Origin: Bordetella genomosp. 2
GTDB lineage: Bacteria > Pseudomonadota > Gammaproteobacteria > Burkholderiales > Burkholderiaceae_B
Direction: 5' to 3'
NCBI RefSeq assembly: GCF_002261345.1
Contig: NZ_NEVT01000009.1
Location: 310,001 to 374,000, forward strand
DNA length: 64,000 bases
Shown here: piece by piece, positions 17,653-27,034 of the stretch
Numbering within the stretch: the first letter of the stretch is position 1
How the letters are laid out: the number at the start of each line of letters is the position of its first letter
Translations under genes and position numbers: made by a program
Notes under the pieces: model-generated
The model's input: the letters and a program-made list of their open reading frames with translations, nothing else
Told to the model about the DNA's origin: nothing
Database searches by the model: none

Positions 17653-18540
17653 ATGCGTCATCGCGACTTGCTGGACCTGCTGCTGCTGGCAGCGGTATGG
17701 GGCGGCTCTTTCCTGTTCATGCGGGTCGCCGTGCCCGAATTCGGCCCCGGGCCGCTCATGGAGCTGCGCGTCGGGCTGGCGGCGCTGACGCTGCTGCCGC
17801 TGGCCTTGCTGCGCGGCAAGCTGCCCGTCATTGCGCGGCACTGGAAAGCCGTGCTGGTGGTGGGCACGCTCAACTCCGCCATCCCCTTCCTGCTCTATGC
17901 GTACGCCGCGCAGTCGCTGGGCGCGGGGTTCATGTCGGTGGCCAACGCCGTCACGCCGGTATGGGGCGCCGTGATCGGCTGGCTGTGGCTGAAAGACAAG
18001 CTGCCCTGGACCCGCGCCCTGGGCCTGGCCATCGCCCTGCTCGGCATCGTGGTGCTGGTCTGGGACAAGCTCGATTTCGGCGCCGGCGGGGATGGGCCCG
18101 CCGTGCTGGCGGCGGTCTCCGCCCCGCTCTTCTACGGCATTGCCGCCAACTGGACCAAGCGCTTCCTGGGCGAAGTGGATGCCTTGTCGAACGCCACCGG
18201 CAGCATGGTGGCGGCGTCGCTGGTGCTGGCGCCGCTGGCCATCGCCGGCTGGCCCGCGCAGCCGGTATCGTGGCAGGCCTGGAGCGCCACCGTGGCGCTG
18301 GCCCTGCTGTGCACCGGCATCGCCTACATCATGTTCTTCCGCCTCATCGCCAGCGTCGGCCCCACCGGCGCGGTCAGCGTCACCTTCCTGGTGCCGGTGT
18401 TCGGCGTACTGTGGGGCGTGTGGTTCCTGGACGAAGTCGTCACCGGCCAGATCCTGGCCGGTGCCGCGGTGATCCTGGTGGGCACCGCCCTGGCGCTGGG
18501 GCTGGTGCGCTGGCCGAGGCCGCGGGCCCAGGCAAGTTGA
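17653..18540 (+). CDS. EamA/DMT-family transporter
   Basis: A 295-residue membrane protein with ten transmembrane segments in two EamA repeats (about residues 5-135 and 150-290). Markers are AAVWGGSFLFMRVAVPEFGP at the N-terminus, TPVWGAVIGWLWLKDKLPW at the end of repeat one and VSVTFLVPVFGVLWGVWFLDE in repeat two. Members export amino acids, nucleobases or other metabolites; the substrate is not predictable. It lies 14 bases after the MFS gene and is probably co-transcribed with it. About 160 AT-richer bases follow before the toxin gene. Confidence 0.87.
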   Translation: MRHRDLLDLLLLAAVWGGSFLFMRVAVPEFGPGPLMELRVGLAALTLLPLALLRGKLPVIARHWKAVLVVGTLNSAIPFLLYAYAAQSLGAGFMSVANAVTPVWGAVIGWLWLKDKLPWTRALGLAIALLGIVVLVWDKLDFGAGGDGPAVLAAVSAPLFYGIAANWTKRFLGEVDALSNATGSMVAASLVLAPLAIAGWPAQPVSWQAWSATVALALLCTGIAYIMFFRLIASVGPTGAVSVTFLVPVFGVLWGVWFLDEVVTGQILAGAAVILVGTALALGLVRWPRPRAQAS

Positions 18541-18702
18541 TGCTCCTGCGCGGAGACAGGCGCCGCAATGTCAAATTGAAACAAGCGAGACAAATTTTGT
18601 AGTTGCCTGATGCTCCGTGGCAAAGGTTGCTAGCATGCCGCTGCCCCGGCGCGGCACGCGCCGGGGCGCGCTGCACCGGTTCCCTCCCACAACGGCAGCC
18701 CC

Positions 18703-19893
18703 ATGGACGTCAGATCACTCGAAAGATCGGGAAAGGTCGCCGCTCTGCGCGGTGGCGGCGAACTGTTGCTGATCGGCCCCAACCACGTCTTCGACGGCAT
18801 CGCGCCGGCGCTGATCATCCGCGACGCCTCGCGCCTGCGCGCGGTGCTGTATCCGCACCTGCGCAACGACAGCTCGCTGACCAAGCTGGCCACGCTGTAC
18901 CGCCAGCTGGTGTGCACCGGCTCGGTCGGCGGCCACTATTCGCCGCAGCAGACCACCGACCAGATGGTGACCCTGATGCAGTACGGGCACATCGCCGCGG
19001 TGGCGCTGCCCGACACGTCGGGCAACGACGGCACCGGCAACACACAGCCGATCAGCCCGGCCGAGAACCCGCCGGGCCCGGTCTCGCAATGGTCGCTGGC
19101 CGACCGCTTCGGCTACGTGCTGCGCCACTCGACGGAGCATATGTCGGACGCCATGGCCCGCGAAGTGCGGGACAAGCTGCTCGACCCGGGAACGCTGGCC
19201 ACGATAGTCGGCGTGCTGGTGGTGTGGGCCGGCTCGCATGCGGTGGGAGTGGGTTTCGTGGCCGACGCGGCGTTGCTGGCCATCGGCTTCGCGCTGGCGG
19301 GCTGGGCCATCTTCGACGGCATCAAGTACTTGGCGCGCTTTTTCAACCTGACCATGAATGCCTCCAGCGAACTCGAGCTGAACGAGGCAGCCAGGCAGTT
19401 CGCCGAGGGCGTCACCGCCATCGGGGTGGGCGCGCTGATCGGCCTGCTGACGCGCGGCGCGAGCAGGCTGGCGCCGCGGCCGGTGGGGCGGTCGACGCCG
19501 CGGCCGGCCGCGGAAACCCCGCAAACGCCGCGGCAGGCGGCAGACACCACCGCGGCCAAAGGTCCCTCCACGCGGCCGTGGAGCCCGTCACGCACCGCGC
19601 AAGATAAAATTCCGAAGGATTGGGGGGAAGGACTGCCGAACCGCAAGGGTGCCGGTTATCGCTGGCAAGATCCGTCGAATCCCGGCAATGGCGTCCGGAT
19701 CGATCAAGGCAACCCGCTCAGTACCTACCCGACCCAGCAAGTCGATCACGTGGTGGTCCGCTCCAACGGACGTGTACTGGGTCGCGATGGCCTGCCGTTG
19801 CCCGGCACCGGCAGCGTTAAAGCGAACCCGGAGTTGTCACACATCCCTCTCAGCGAATATGAAAAATGGAAGACCTGGAACACTCCGGATTGA
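18703..19893 (+). CDS. Polymorphic toxin with hydrophobic N-terminal region and C-terminal nuclease-like domain
   Basis: A 396-residue protein in three parts. Residues 1-150 are soluble and of unknown fold. Residues about 165-249 contain long hydrophobic Gly/Ala segments (VGVLVVWAGSHAVGVGF, ALLAIGFALAGWAIF, GVGALIGLL). A Pro/Thr-rich linker (258-300) then leads to a compact C-terminal domain, 301-396. That domain shows NGVRIDQGNP, QVDHVVV, GRVLGRDG and HIPLSEYEKWKTWN, a conserved pattern I recognise from the C-terminal tips of Rhs and contact-dependent toxins, probably RNases. No signal peptide or PAAR motif is seen. Delivery through a type VI secretion system is likely but inferred. The stop codon overlaps the start of the next gene, and the toxin part is less GC-rich than its surroundings. 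Confidence 0.7.
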   Translation: MDVRSLERSGKVAALRGGGELLLIGPNHVFDGIAPALIIRDASRLRAVLYPHLRNDSSLTKLATLYRQLVCTGSVGGHYSPQQTTDQMVTLMQYGHIAAVALPDTSGNDGTGNTQPISPAENPPGPVSQWSLADRFGYVLRHSTEHMSDAMAREVRDKLLDPGTLATIVGVLVVWAGSHAVGVGFVADAALLAIGFALAGWAIFDGIKYLARFFNLTMNASSELELNEAARQFAEGVTAIGVGALIGLLTRGASRLAPRPVGRSTPRPAAETPQTPRQAADTTAAKGPSTRPWSPSRTAQDKIPKDWGEGLPNRKGAGYRWQDPSNPGNGVRIDQGNPLSTYPTQQVDHVVVRSNGRVLGRDGLPLPGTGSVKANPELSHIPLSEYEKWKTWNTPD

Positions 19894-20270
19894 TGTATCC
19901 GAACATGCGGCAAGAACTGCTGGAATATCTGGACGGTTTGGCCGACAGGGACTACCAGCAGAAGGTATGGGTACGAGGCGAACCCTACCCCGGCGTCGAG
20001 CACGATGAACTGGACTATGCGCTGCATTTCCTGTTCGACGATACGGATTTGGCCAGCACACCAGAAAAGTCGATCGGCGTGTTCCTTTTCAACGATGATG
20101 AGGCACGCGCGGTCCATTCCGTCGCCCAGGCCCTTGACGCGCTGCTGACCCAGTATGGCGTCAACCTGAGCGATGCAGAGTATCTGGCGAAACCCGAGTG
20201 GACCCAGGTTGTCGACGCGGCCAGGCTGGCACTGCAAACGCTGAAGAAGGCGGACCCGGCTGCCACATGA
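19893..20270 (+). CDS. Probable immunity protein (SCO4402-like)
   Basis: A 125-residue acidic cytoplasmic protein: MYPNMRQELLEYLDGLADRDYQQKVWVRGEPYPG, then DELDYALHFLFDDTDLASTPEKSIGVFLFNDDEARAVHSVAQALDALL. The RxELLEYLxxLADxxYQxxxW and LHFLFDDTDL patterns resemble SCO4402-type small proteins found as immunity partners beside polymorphic toxins. I chose ATG 19893 because it overlaps the toxin stop in a TGATG arrangement, the usual coupling of toxin and immunity. An upstream ATG at 19866 would lie inside the toxin frame. Like the toxin domain, it has fewer G and C at third positions than neighbouring housekeeping genes. Confidence 0.68.
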   Translation: MYPNMRQELLEYLDGLADRDYQQKVWVRGEPYPGVEHDELDYALHFLFDDTDLASTPEKSIGVFLFNDDEARAVHSVAQALDALLTQYGVNLSDAEYLAKPEWTQVVDAARLALQTLKKADPAAT

Positions 20271-20492
20271 CAGCGCCACGGCACCCATCATGCGGAGCCG
20301 TGGCCGCGCTGGCCCGGCCGATCCCGGCTCGGCCATGTTCGGCAAGAACGGCGCGCACATCGTGCCGGCCAATCCAGTACCGTGGCGATCATGGACGCCC
20401 GACAGCTCATGAATGCCTCCCGGCTGATTGCCCGGAACCACCTGGCCGACAGTGTGAACTGACCATGGGCGAAGGCAAGCCCCGCGCCTGAC
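20271..20492 (+). other. Intergenic region after the immunity gene, possible gene remnant
   Basis: The 222 bases between the immunity gene and clsB hold no complete gene of recognisable family. Two short stretches in different frames look protein-like: MFGKNGAHIVPANP (from about 20335) and DARQLMNASRLIARNHLADSVN ending in TGA near 20461. They may be debris of a lost toxin-cassette gene, but there is no homology evidence for this. Confidence 0.25.
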
Positions 20493-21704
20493 TCAGTACT
20501 CCCCGGCGCGCCCCGTCAGCGCCACGCCGATGCGCAGCAAGGTGTACGACACCGCGTCCGCGCAGCGCCGCAGCCAGCCGCGGCGCTGGTAGTCGAGCGT
20601 CCGCACGAAGCGCCCGCCGTCGGCGATGGCGTCCTCCAGGCGGTGCTGGAGGTCCCAGGCGAACGGCTGGTCGTCGACCAGCACGTTGGCCTCGCGCGCC
20701 AGCAGCAGGCTGAACGGATCCAGGTTGGACGACCCCACGGTCGCCATGTTGTCGATGACCGCGACCTTGGCGTGCAGGTAGCCCGGCATGTATTCGTAGA
20801 TTTCGATGCCGCCGCGCAACAGCTGGTCGTACAGGGCGCGCGTGGCGTGATACTGCATGCGGTATTCGACCTTGCCCTGCAGCAGCAGGCGTACCCGCAC
20901 GCCCCTGGCGGCGGCCTGCAGCAACGCCTTGCGGAACTTGCGGCCCGGAAAGAAGTAGGCGTTGGCGATCAGGATGTCGCGCCGCGCGTGCTGGATGCCG
21001 TACAAGTAGGCGCGCTCGAAGGTCTGGCGGAAGCGCAGGTTGTCGCGCAGCACCAGGGCGGCGCGCTGGCCGTCCGCCGATTCCGCGGGCGGCGTGGGCG
21101 GCCGGCCCAGCCGCATGCGCACCCAGTCGCGCGGGTGACGGCGCAGCCGCGCCCAGTTCATGCGCACCCACAGCAAGTCCTGCGCGTGGATCGCGCGCGC
21201 CACCAGCGACCCGCGCACTTGCACCGCAAAGTCGAAACGCGGCCCCGGAATGCCGTCCACCGGATCCAGGTCGTCGAAATCGTCGACGATATTGATGCCG
21301 CCGATGAAGGCGACCTCGCCATCCACCACCGCCATCTTGCGATGCAAGCGGCGCAGGCGGCTGCGCGACGGCACCAGCCGCGCGTACCAGGGCGGTTCGG
21401 GACGATAGATGCGGCCGCGTCCGCCCGCCGCCACGATGCGGTCGACAATGCCCTGGGCCGTCTCGGCGCTGCCGAAGCCGTCGAGCACCACGCGCACCTT
21501 GACGCCGCGCCGCGCCGCCTGCTCCAGGCTGTGCAGCACGCGCCGGCCGGTGCGGTCGAGCAGGAAGATATAGGTTTCGAGATGCACGCTGGTGCGCGCG
21601 GCGTCGATGGCGCGGCACAGCGCCGGGAAAAAATCGGCGCCATTCTGCAGCAGTTCGATGGCGTTGTCGTCGGTCCAGTCCAGCTTGACGATGTCGGCCT
21701 TCAC
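20493..21704 (-). CDS. clsB: Cardiolipin synthase B (phospholipase D superfamily)
   Basis: A 403-residue enzyme making cardiolipin from phosphatidylglycerol and a second phospholipid at the inner membrane. Both HKD motifs are intact: HRKMAVVDGEVAFIGGIN in the first half and HAKVAVIDNMATVGSSNLD in the second. ETYIFLLDRTGRRVL and IANAYFFPGRKFRKALLQAAARGV are the usual supporting blocks. I chose the GTG start at 21704, which overlaps the TGA of the upstream EEP gene in a GTGA arrangement. Upstream sequence in frame has no resemblance. The EEP-clsB pairing is common in this group. Confidence 0.92.
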   Translation of the reverse strand: MKADIVKLDWTDDNAIELLQNGADFFPALCRAIDAARTSVHLETYIFLLDRTGRRVLHSLEQAARRGVKVRVVLDGFGSAETAQGIVDRIVAAGGRGRIYRPEPPWYARLVPSRSRLRRLHRKMAVVDGEVAFIGGINIVDDFDDLDPVDGIPGPRFDFAVQVRGSLVARAIHAQDLLWVRMNWARLRRHPRDWVRMRLGRPPTPPAESADGQRAALVLRDNLRFRQTFERAYLYGIQHARRDILIANAYFFPGRKFRKALLQAAARGVRVRLLLQGKVEYRMQYHATRALYDQLLRGGIEIYEYMPGYLHAKVAVIDNMATVGSSNLDPFSLLLAREANVLVDDQPFAWDLQHRLEDAIADGGRFVRTLDYQRRGWLRRCADAVSYTLLRIGVALTGRAGEY

Positions 21705-22561
21705 GGCAGCTCGAGCTCCGCCAGCAAGGGTGCGTGGTCGGACAGGCGGGCCCATTCGCGGCCCCGCAGGACGCGCGCGCTGCGCACGGCGAAGCCGCGC
21801 TGGTAGATGCGGTCCAGCCGGAACCAGGGAAACACCGCCGGGAAGGTGCGCGGCGGCGGCAGCGGGCAGTAGGCGCCGCCCATGCCGAGCTGGTTGCTGC
21901 GTTCGAGTATGGCCACGTTATTCGGCACGCCGCGCAGCGCGTTGCCCAGGCGCCTGACCGAGTCGCGCAGGCGCGGCAGCTCGCCCCCGTGGGTGCGCGG
22001 GGCATGCGAGAACACTTCGTACAGCCCCAGTTGCTGCACGAACAGCGGCGCCAGGCGGTCGCCCCAGTCGTTGAAGTCGCCCGCGACCAGGATGGGGTCG
22101 CCTTCCGGGACCATGCGGGCGATGCGTTCGGTCAGGGCGGAGATCTGCCGGCTGCGGCTGCCGGCGAACAGGCCGAGGTGCACCACGAAACAATGCACGT
22201 CGCGGCCGTCCACGTGGATGCGCGCGTGCAAGAGGCCGCGCTGCTCCAGGCGGTGGTCGGAGATGTCCTGGTTCTCGTGTTCGAGGATGGTGTAGCGCGA
22301 CAGCAGCGCATTGCCGTGGTCGGTGCGGTTGCGGATGGCGTTGCAGCCATAGGCCACGTCGAGCCGCAGCGCGGCGGCCAGCGACTCGTGCTGGGCGTCG
22401 AGGATCGACTGGTGCTCGTTGCGGCCCTGCACTTCCTGCAGGAAGACCAGGTCGGGACGCAGGCCGTACAAGCCAAGCCGCAGGTCGTTCAGCGATTCGC
22501 GCCGGCCCAGTGAGGAGCGGCCCTTGTGGATGTTGTAGCTGACTACGCGGATAAGCGACAT
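21701..22561 (-). CDS. Endonuclease/exonuclease/phosphatase family protein
   Basis: A 286-residue EEP-fold hydrolase. It has the N-terminal VVSYNIHKG with the metal-site asparagine, FLQEVQGR with the catalytic glutamate, VVHLGLF with the central histidine, ILVAGDFNDW with the catalytic Asp-Asn, and the C-terminal LSDHAPLLAEL Asp-His pair. All catalytic positions are therefore present. Relatives in cardiolipin synthase operons (E. coli YbhP next to ClsB) are thought to act in membrane phospholipid metabolism; the substrate is uncertain. The stop codon overlaps the clsB start by four bases, indicating coupled expression. Confidence 0.88.
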   Translation of the reverse strand: MSLIRVVSYNIHKGRSSLGRRESLNDLRLGLYGLRPDLVFLQEVQGRNEHQSILDAQHESLAAALRLDVAYGCNAIRNRTDHGNALLSRYTILEHENQDISDHRLEQRGLLHARIHVDGRDVHCFVVHLGLFAGSRSRQISALTERIARMVPEGDPILVAGDFNDWGDRLAPLFVQQLGLYEVFSHAPRTHGGELPRLRDSVRRLGNALRGVPNNVAILERSNQLGMGGAYCPLPPPRTFPAVFPWFRLDRIYQRGFAVRSARVLRGREWARLSDHAPLLAELELP

Positions 22562-22626
22562 AAACCGAATGGCGCCCTTTCAGTGCGGAGGCGGCGGCGC
22601 GGGCCGCGCGCCCCGGGAAGCGGACC

Positions 22627-22649
22627 GGCGCCGCCCGTGCGGCGGCGCC
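22627..22649 (-). terminator. GC-rich hairpin downstream of aspS
   Basis: A 9-bp perfect stem (GGCGCCGCC / GGCGGCGCC) with a 5-base loop lies 17 bases beyond the aspS stop. No T run follows on the minus strand, so it may be an attenuating or mRNA-stabilising hairpin instead of a full terminator. Confidence 0.4.
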
Positions 22650-22666
22650 CGGCGTCTGCTATTACT

Positions 22667-24454
22667 TTACTTCACTTCCACATTGCGCAGGCGGATGTGC
22701 AGCTCGCGCAATTGCTTCTCGTCGACCTCGGACGGCGCCTGCGTCAACAGGCACTGCGCGCGCTGGGTCTTGGGGAAGGCGATGACGTCGCGGATCGATT
22801 CGGCGCCGGTCATCATGGTGACGATGCGGTCCAGGCCGAAGGCGATGCCGCCATGCGGGGGCGCGCCATATTGCAGCGCGTCGAGCAGGAAACCGAATTT
22901 CTCGCGGGCTTCCTCGGGGCCGATCTTGAGGGCGCGGAACACCTTGCTCTGCACTTCCTCGCGATGGATACGCACCGAGCCGCCGCCGATTTCCCAGCCG
23001 TTGAGCACCATGTCGTAGGCCTTGGCGTAGGCCTTGCTGGGATCGGATTCGAGGAAATCCTCGTGGCCGTCCTTGGGGCTGGTGAAGGGATGGTGCGCGG
23101 CGGTGTAGCGGCCGTCTTCCTCGTCGTACTCGAACATGGGGAAGTCCACCACCCACAGCGGCTTCCAGCCGTCGGAAGCCAGGCCGGCCTTCTTGCCGAA
23201 CTCGCTGTGGCCGATCTTGACGCGCAGCGCGCCGATCGCGTCGTTGACCACCTTGGCGCGGTCGGCGCCGAAGAAGATGATGTCGCCGTCCTGCGCGCCG
23301 CTGCGCTTGAGCAGTTCGGCCAGCGCGGCATCGTGCAGGTTCTTGACGATGGGCGATTGCAGGCCCTCGCGGCCCTTGGCGGCCTCGTTGACCTTGATGT
23401 AGGCCAGGCCCTTGGCGCCGTAGATGCCCACGAACTGCGTGTAGGCGTCGATCTCGCTGCGCGACAGCTCGGCGCCGCCGGGCACGCGCAGGGCCACGAC
23501 ACGGCTGCCCGGCGCCGTGGCGGCGGCCGCGAACACCTTGAAGTCGACATCGCGCATGACGTCGGTGACGTCGGTGAATTCCAGGTTGACGCGCAGGTCG
23601 GGCTTGTCGGAGCCGTAGCGCTGCATGGCCTCGGTCCAGGACATGATGGGGAACGGCGACGGCAGTTCGACGCCCTGCACCGTCTTGAAGACGTGGCGGA
23701 TCATGTCTTCGAAGATCTGGCGGATCTCGACCTCGTTCAGGAACGAGGTCTCGCAGTCGATCTGGGTGAATTCCGGCTGGCGATCGGCGCGCAGGTCTTC
23801 GTCGCGGAAGCACTTGGTGATCTGGTAGTAGCGGTCGAAGCCCGAGACCATCAGCATCTGCTTGAACAGCTGCGGCGACTGGGGCAGCGCGAAGAAGTGC
23901 CCGGCGTTCACGCGCGAAGGCACCAGGTAGTCGCGCGCGCCTTCCGGCGTGCTCTTGGTGAGCATGGGGGTCTCGATGTCGATGAAGCCCAGCTGGTCGA
24001 GGAACTTGCGCACCTCGATCGAGACGCGATAGCGCAGCATCAGGTTGCGCTGCATCTGCGGGCGGCGCAGGTCCAGCACGCGGTGCGTCAGGCGGGTGGT
24101 TTCCGACAGGTTGTCATCGTCGAGCTGGAACGGCGGCGTGATCGAGGCGTTGAGGATCTCGACTTCCTTGCACAGCACCTCGACTTCGCCCGAGGCCAGC
24201 TCCGGGTTGGCCGTGCCTTCCGGACGCAGGCGCACCAGGCCGGTGACGCGGATGCAGAACTCGTTGCGCAGGCGTTCGGCGGTGGCGAAGGCGGCATTGT
24301 CCGGATCGAACACGATCTGCGCCAGGCCGGCGCGATCGCGCAGGTCGATGAAGATGACCCCGCCGTGGTCGCGGCGGCGGTTCACCCAGCCGTACAAGGT
24401 GACAGTCTGGCCGAGATGATCGCGGCAAACCTCGCCGGTGTAGCAGGTACGCAT
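22667..24454 (-). CDS. aspS: Aspartyl-tRNA synthetase
   Basis: A 595-residue class II synthetase charging tRNA-Asp. It has an N-terminal OB-fold anticodon domain ([26 protein letters not shown]), a catalytic core with motif 2 ([19 protein letters not shown]), a bacterial GAD insertion domain in the middle, and motif 3 near the end ([13 protein letters not shown]). Length and architecture are normal for bacterial AspRS. Bacteria with a GatCAB amidotransferase often have a non-discriminating form, which cannot be decided here. It follows DUF502 by 39 bases, and the fmdB-DUF502-aspS order is widely conserved in betaproteobacteria. Confidence 0.97.
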   Translation of the reverse strand: MRTCYTGEVCRDHLGQTVTLYGWVNRRRDHGGVIFIDLRDRAGLAQIVFDPDNAAFATAERLRNEFCIRVTGLVRLRPEGTANPELASGEVEVLCKEVEILNASITPPFQLDDDNLSETTRLTHRVLDLRRPQMQRNLMLRYRVSIEVRKFLDQLGFIDIETPMLTKSTPEGARDYLVPSRVNAGHFFALPQSPQLFKQMLMVSGFDRYYQITKCFRDEDLRADRQPEFTQIDCETSFLNEVEIRQIFEDMIRHVFKTVQGVELPSPFPIMSWTEAMQRYGSDKPDLRVNLEFTDVTDVMRDVDFKVFAAAATAPGSRVVALRVPGGAELSRSEIDAYTQFVGIYGAKGLAYIKVNEAAKGREGLQSPIVKNLHDAALAELLKRSGAQDGDIIFFGADRAKVVNDAIGALRVKIGHSEFGKKAGLASDGWKPLWVVDFPMFEYDEEDGRYTAAHHPFTSPKDGHEDFLESDPSKAYAKAYDMVLNGWEIGGGSVRIHREEVQSKVFRALKIGPEEAREKFGFLLDALQYGAPPHGGIAFGLDRIVTMMTGAESIRDVIAFPKTQRAQCLLTQAPSEVDEKQLRELHIRLRNVEVK

Positions 24455-24493
24455 TGCGGGATGACTCCTAGGTGCTGTGTTCAGCGTAAAAGG

Positions 24494-25141
24494 TTACGAA
24501 TCGGCGGAAGGGGCCGCCGGGATGGGGGCGGCTGCCGGGGCCGGTTGGGCCGGCGGCGCCACGACGCCCATGGAAACGATGTACTTCAGCGCGGCATCCA
24601 CGCTCATCTGCAGCTCGATGACGTGGTCGCGCGGCATCATCAGGAAAAACCCCGAGGTGGGGTTCGGCGTGGTGGGCACGTACACGCTGACGTGGTCGCC
24701 GGGCAGGTAGCCGGCCACTTCGCCGCCGGGCGTGCCGGTCAGGAAGGCGATGGTCCACGAGCCGGCGCGCGGATACTGCACCAGCACCGCCTGGCGGAAC
24801 GCCTGGCCGTTGGGCGCCAGCACCGTATCGCTGACCTGCTTGACCGAATTGTAGATGGAACGCACCAGCGGGATGCGGCCCAGCAGGGCCTCCCATTGCT
24901 CCAGCAGGGTGCGGCCCAGCAGGTTGGCGGCGAACACGCCCGTCAGCAGCACCACCACGATCACCAGCGCGAACCGGAAACCGGGGATATCGATGCCCAT
25001 CAGGGATTGCGACGACAAGAAGCTGGGCACGAAGCCCTCCAGGGTGGCGACCAGCAGGCCCAGCACCCAGACGGTGATGACCAGGGGAACCCAGATCAGC
25101 AGCCCGGTGATGAAGTACTTCTTGATGACGCGCATGCCCAT
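24494..25141 (-). CDS. DUF502 family membrane protein
   Basis: A 215-residue protein with two transmembrane segments (about residues 10-32, YFITGLLIWVPLVITVWVLGLLVA, and 55-75, FALVIVVVLLTGVFAANLLG). The conserved block LVRSIYNSVKQVSDTVL follows, and later YVPTTPNPTSGFFLMMPRDHVIELQMSVDAALKYIVSMGVV, the diagnostic DUF502 sequence. A Pro/Ala tail ends the protein. The family has no assigned enzymatic function. It sits between fmdB and aspS and is probably co-transcribed with them. A start two codons later (25135) is possible. Confidence 0.9.
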   Translation of the reverse strand: MGMRVIKKYFITGLLIWVPLVITVWVLGLLVATLEGFVPSFLSSQSLMGIDIPGFRFALVIVVVLLTGVFAANLLGRTLLEQWEALLGRIPLVRSIYNSVKQVSDTVLAPNGQAFRQAVLVQYPRAGSWTIAFLTGTPGGEVAGYLPGDHVSVYVPTTPNPTSGFFLMMPRDHVIELQMSVDAALKYIVSMGVVAPPAQPAPAAAPIPAAPSADS

Positions 25142-25155
25142 CGGCCTGTGGCGTA

Positions 25156-25470
25156 TCAGGCCGAGGCCGCGGGCGCCGGCGTGGACGCGGCCGGCGCGGC
25201 GCTGTCGCTCTTGGCGGGAGCGTCGGCCTTGGCGGCCCCGCTGTCGGCCGTGGCGCCGCCCGACTTGGCCGCGCCCTGGCCGCCCGAGCCATTGCGAAAA
25301 TCAGTGACGTACCAACCGGAGCCCTTGAGCTGGAAGCCGGCGGCCGTGACCTGCTTGGCAAAGGTGTCCTGGCCGCATTCGGGGCAGACCGACAGCGGCG
25401 CATCGGAGAACTTCTGCAGCACGTCCTTGGCATGGCCGCAGGCGCTGCATTTGTAGGCGTAGATAGGCAT
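25156..25470 (-). CDS. FmdB-type zinc ribbon protein
   Basis: A 104-residue protein. The first 55 residues are the FmdB regulatory zinc ribbon: MPIYAYKCSACGH with Cys 8 and 11, VCPECG with Cys 29 and 32, and the conserved GFQLKGSGWYVTDFRNG. The rest is a low-complexity Ala/Ser/Lys tail with no fold. ATG 25470 gives the invariant MPIYxYxCxxCGH start; the upstream open frame is spurious. Function in the family is poorly defined, with possible nucleic acid or metal binding. The gene heads the fmdB-DUF502-aspS group, 14 bases before DUF502. Confidence 0.92.
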   Translation of the reverse strand: MPIYAYKCSACGHAKDVLQKFSDAPLSVCPECGQDTFAKQVTAAGFQLKGSGWYVTDFRNGSGGQGAAKSGGATADSGAAKADAPAKSDSAAPAASTPAPAASA

Positions 25471-25593
25471 GGTGGGGGTTTCCAGGCGCACCGGCGCATC
25501 AAAAACCGCCATTTCACCACCCGCGACAAGCGGGCAGCGGCCAGGCGGCGCCGGATCAATACGGGAAAGTGTTGAATTTTAGCGGTTTTTCCC

Positions 25594-25612
25594 GGCGGGG
25601 CTGCACCCCGCC
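25594..25612 (-). terminator. Hairpin after the antiporter gene
   Basis: The inverted repeat GGCGGGG-(n5)-CCCCGCC sits directly beyond the stop codon of the antiporter gene on the minus strand. It is followed by GGGAAAAACC, not by a T run. It may act as a terminator or 3' stabiliser before the fmdB operon. Confidence 0.4.
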
Positions 25613-25615
25613 GCC

Positions 25616-26908
25616 CTAGCGTCCCAGCGGCAGCAGGAACATGCCGGCCGCCACCAGGGTAGGCAGCAGGGCCGACAGGAACAGCCGGCCCGCCGAAATG
25701 GCCTCGTTGGGGAAATACGGCCGCAGAATCGCATAGCCGGCGGGGTTGGGCGCGTTGGCGATGACGGTGAGGCCGCCGCCCGTGACCGCGCCGGCCACCA
25801 GCATGTAGCGCCACAGGTCGCTGGTGCCTTCCACCAGCGACCCCAGGTAGGTCAGCGCCGCGTTGTCGGTAATGGCGGTCAGGGCGGCGGCGCCCCAGAA
25901 CAGCACGGTGGGCTCCAGCCCGCCCAGCAGGTCCTGCAGCCACCACTTCTGCAGCCCGCCCAGCACCACCAGGCCCGCCAGGAAGAAGCCCACCATCAGG
26001 CCTTCGCGGATCAGCAGACGGTCCTGGTGGCGGCGGTAGGCGTGCGAAAAGCCGATGAACATCATCATCAGGCCGAGGAACACGGCCGGGTGGTGCGCGG
26101 TCAGCACCACGCCCACCAGGAACACCAGGTGGATCGCCATCACGGCCAGCGGCACGGGCGGGCGCCGGGCCGGCTCGTCGTCGGACGCGTTGACGCCGCT
26201 GCCGGTGCCGATGCTGTGGCTGGTCAGGGCGTCGCGGCAGATCCAGGTGAGGATGGCGGCATTGAGCAGCACGGCGATGGCGGCGCGCCAGCCGAAGTGC
26301 GTGGCCATGAAGGCCGAGTCCCAGCCGAAGGTGGAAGCCACCATCAGCACCGGCGGCGCCGCGTAGGCCGTCAGCACGCCGCCGATCGACACGTTGACGA
26401 ACAGCACGCCCAGCGCCAGGTACTTGAAGCGCGTATGGCCGGCCGCCCGGAAGTAGCCGTCGCGCAGCAGGATGGCCGCCAGCGTCATGGCGGCCGGCTC
26501 GGTGATGAACGACCCGCCCAGCGGCACCACCGACATCACCACGAAAAAGGTGGCGACCTCGCGCGGCAGCGGCAGCAGGCGCGCCAGGGCGCGCACCACC
26601 AGGCCGACGAGCTCCAGGATGGGCCGGCTGGCGGCCACCACCATGATCACGAACACGAACAGCGGCTCGGTGAAATTGCGCGTGTCCATGTACTGGATGG
26701 CGGCGTCGCTGCCGCGCAGCAGCGCCATGCAGACAAGCAGCACGAAGGCCCAGACGCCGAACACGGCCTCGACTTCCGACAACAGGTGCCAACACCCCGC
26801 ATGCGGCCCATTGCGGTGCGCCAGCCGCGCAAAAACGGGAACCGAGAACGTATGGATAACCGCCACCGCGAACAAGACGGTGGCGACGATTTCGATGACG
26901 TCAGGCAT
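25616..26908 (-). CDS. Putative Na+/H+ antiporter
   Basis: A 430-residue membrane protein with about 11-12 hydrophobic segments. It resembles the 'putative Na+/H+ antiporter' family of ion-transporter superfamily proteins. Notable segments are [65 protein letters not shown] and [15 protein letters not shown]. The TEP and TDNAALT/NAPNP pairs occur as inverted-repeat ion-site motifs. I chose ATG 26908 ([13 protein letters not shown]); the 7 codons further upstream are not family sequence. No regulatory partner is visible. Confidence 0.78.
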   Translation of the reverse strand: MPDVIEIVATVLFAVAVIHTFSVPVFARLAHRNGPHAGCWHLLSEVEAVFGVWAFVLLVCMALLRGSDAAIQYMDTRNFTEPLFVFVIMVVAASRPILELVGLVVRALARLLPLPREVATFFVVMSVVPLGGSFITEPAAMTLAAILLRDGYFRAAGHTRFKYLALGVLFVNVSIGGVLTAYAAPPVLMVASTFGWDSAFMATHFGWRAAIAVLLNAAILTWICRDALTSHSIGTGSGVNASDDEPARRPPVPLAVMAIHLVFLVGVVLTAHHPAVFLGLMMMFIGFSHAYRRHQDRLLIREGLMVGFFLAGLVVLGGLQKWWLQDLLGGLEPTVLFWGAAALTAITDNAALTYLGSLVEGTSDLWRYMLVAGAVTGGGLTVIANAPNPAGYAILRPYFPNEAISAGRLFLSALLPTLVAAGMFLLPLGR

Positions 26909-27034
26909 GAGAGGACAACCCAGGAACAAGCGAGCGGCAGGCTGCGAGGCCGGCGCTGCCGCGTGTGACGGAAAACTGTCGGACTATACCGCAGCGGCCC
27001 GGCACGGGCCGCGCGGGCGGGACGACGCGCCGGC

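Noticed and set aside
22526-25456. Very long open frame on the plus strand (976 codons) opposite aspS, DUF502 and fmdB
   Set aside because: It is antisense to three well-supported genes and has a His/Gln/Arg/Ala-rich composition typical of frames forced open by GC-rich codon use.
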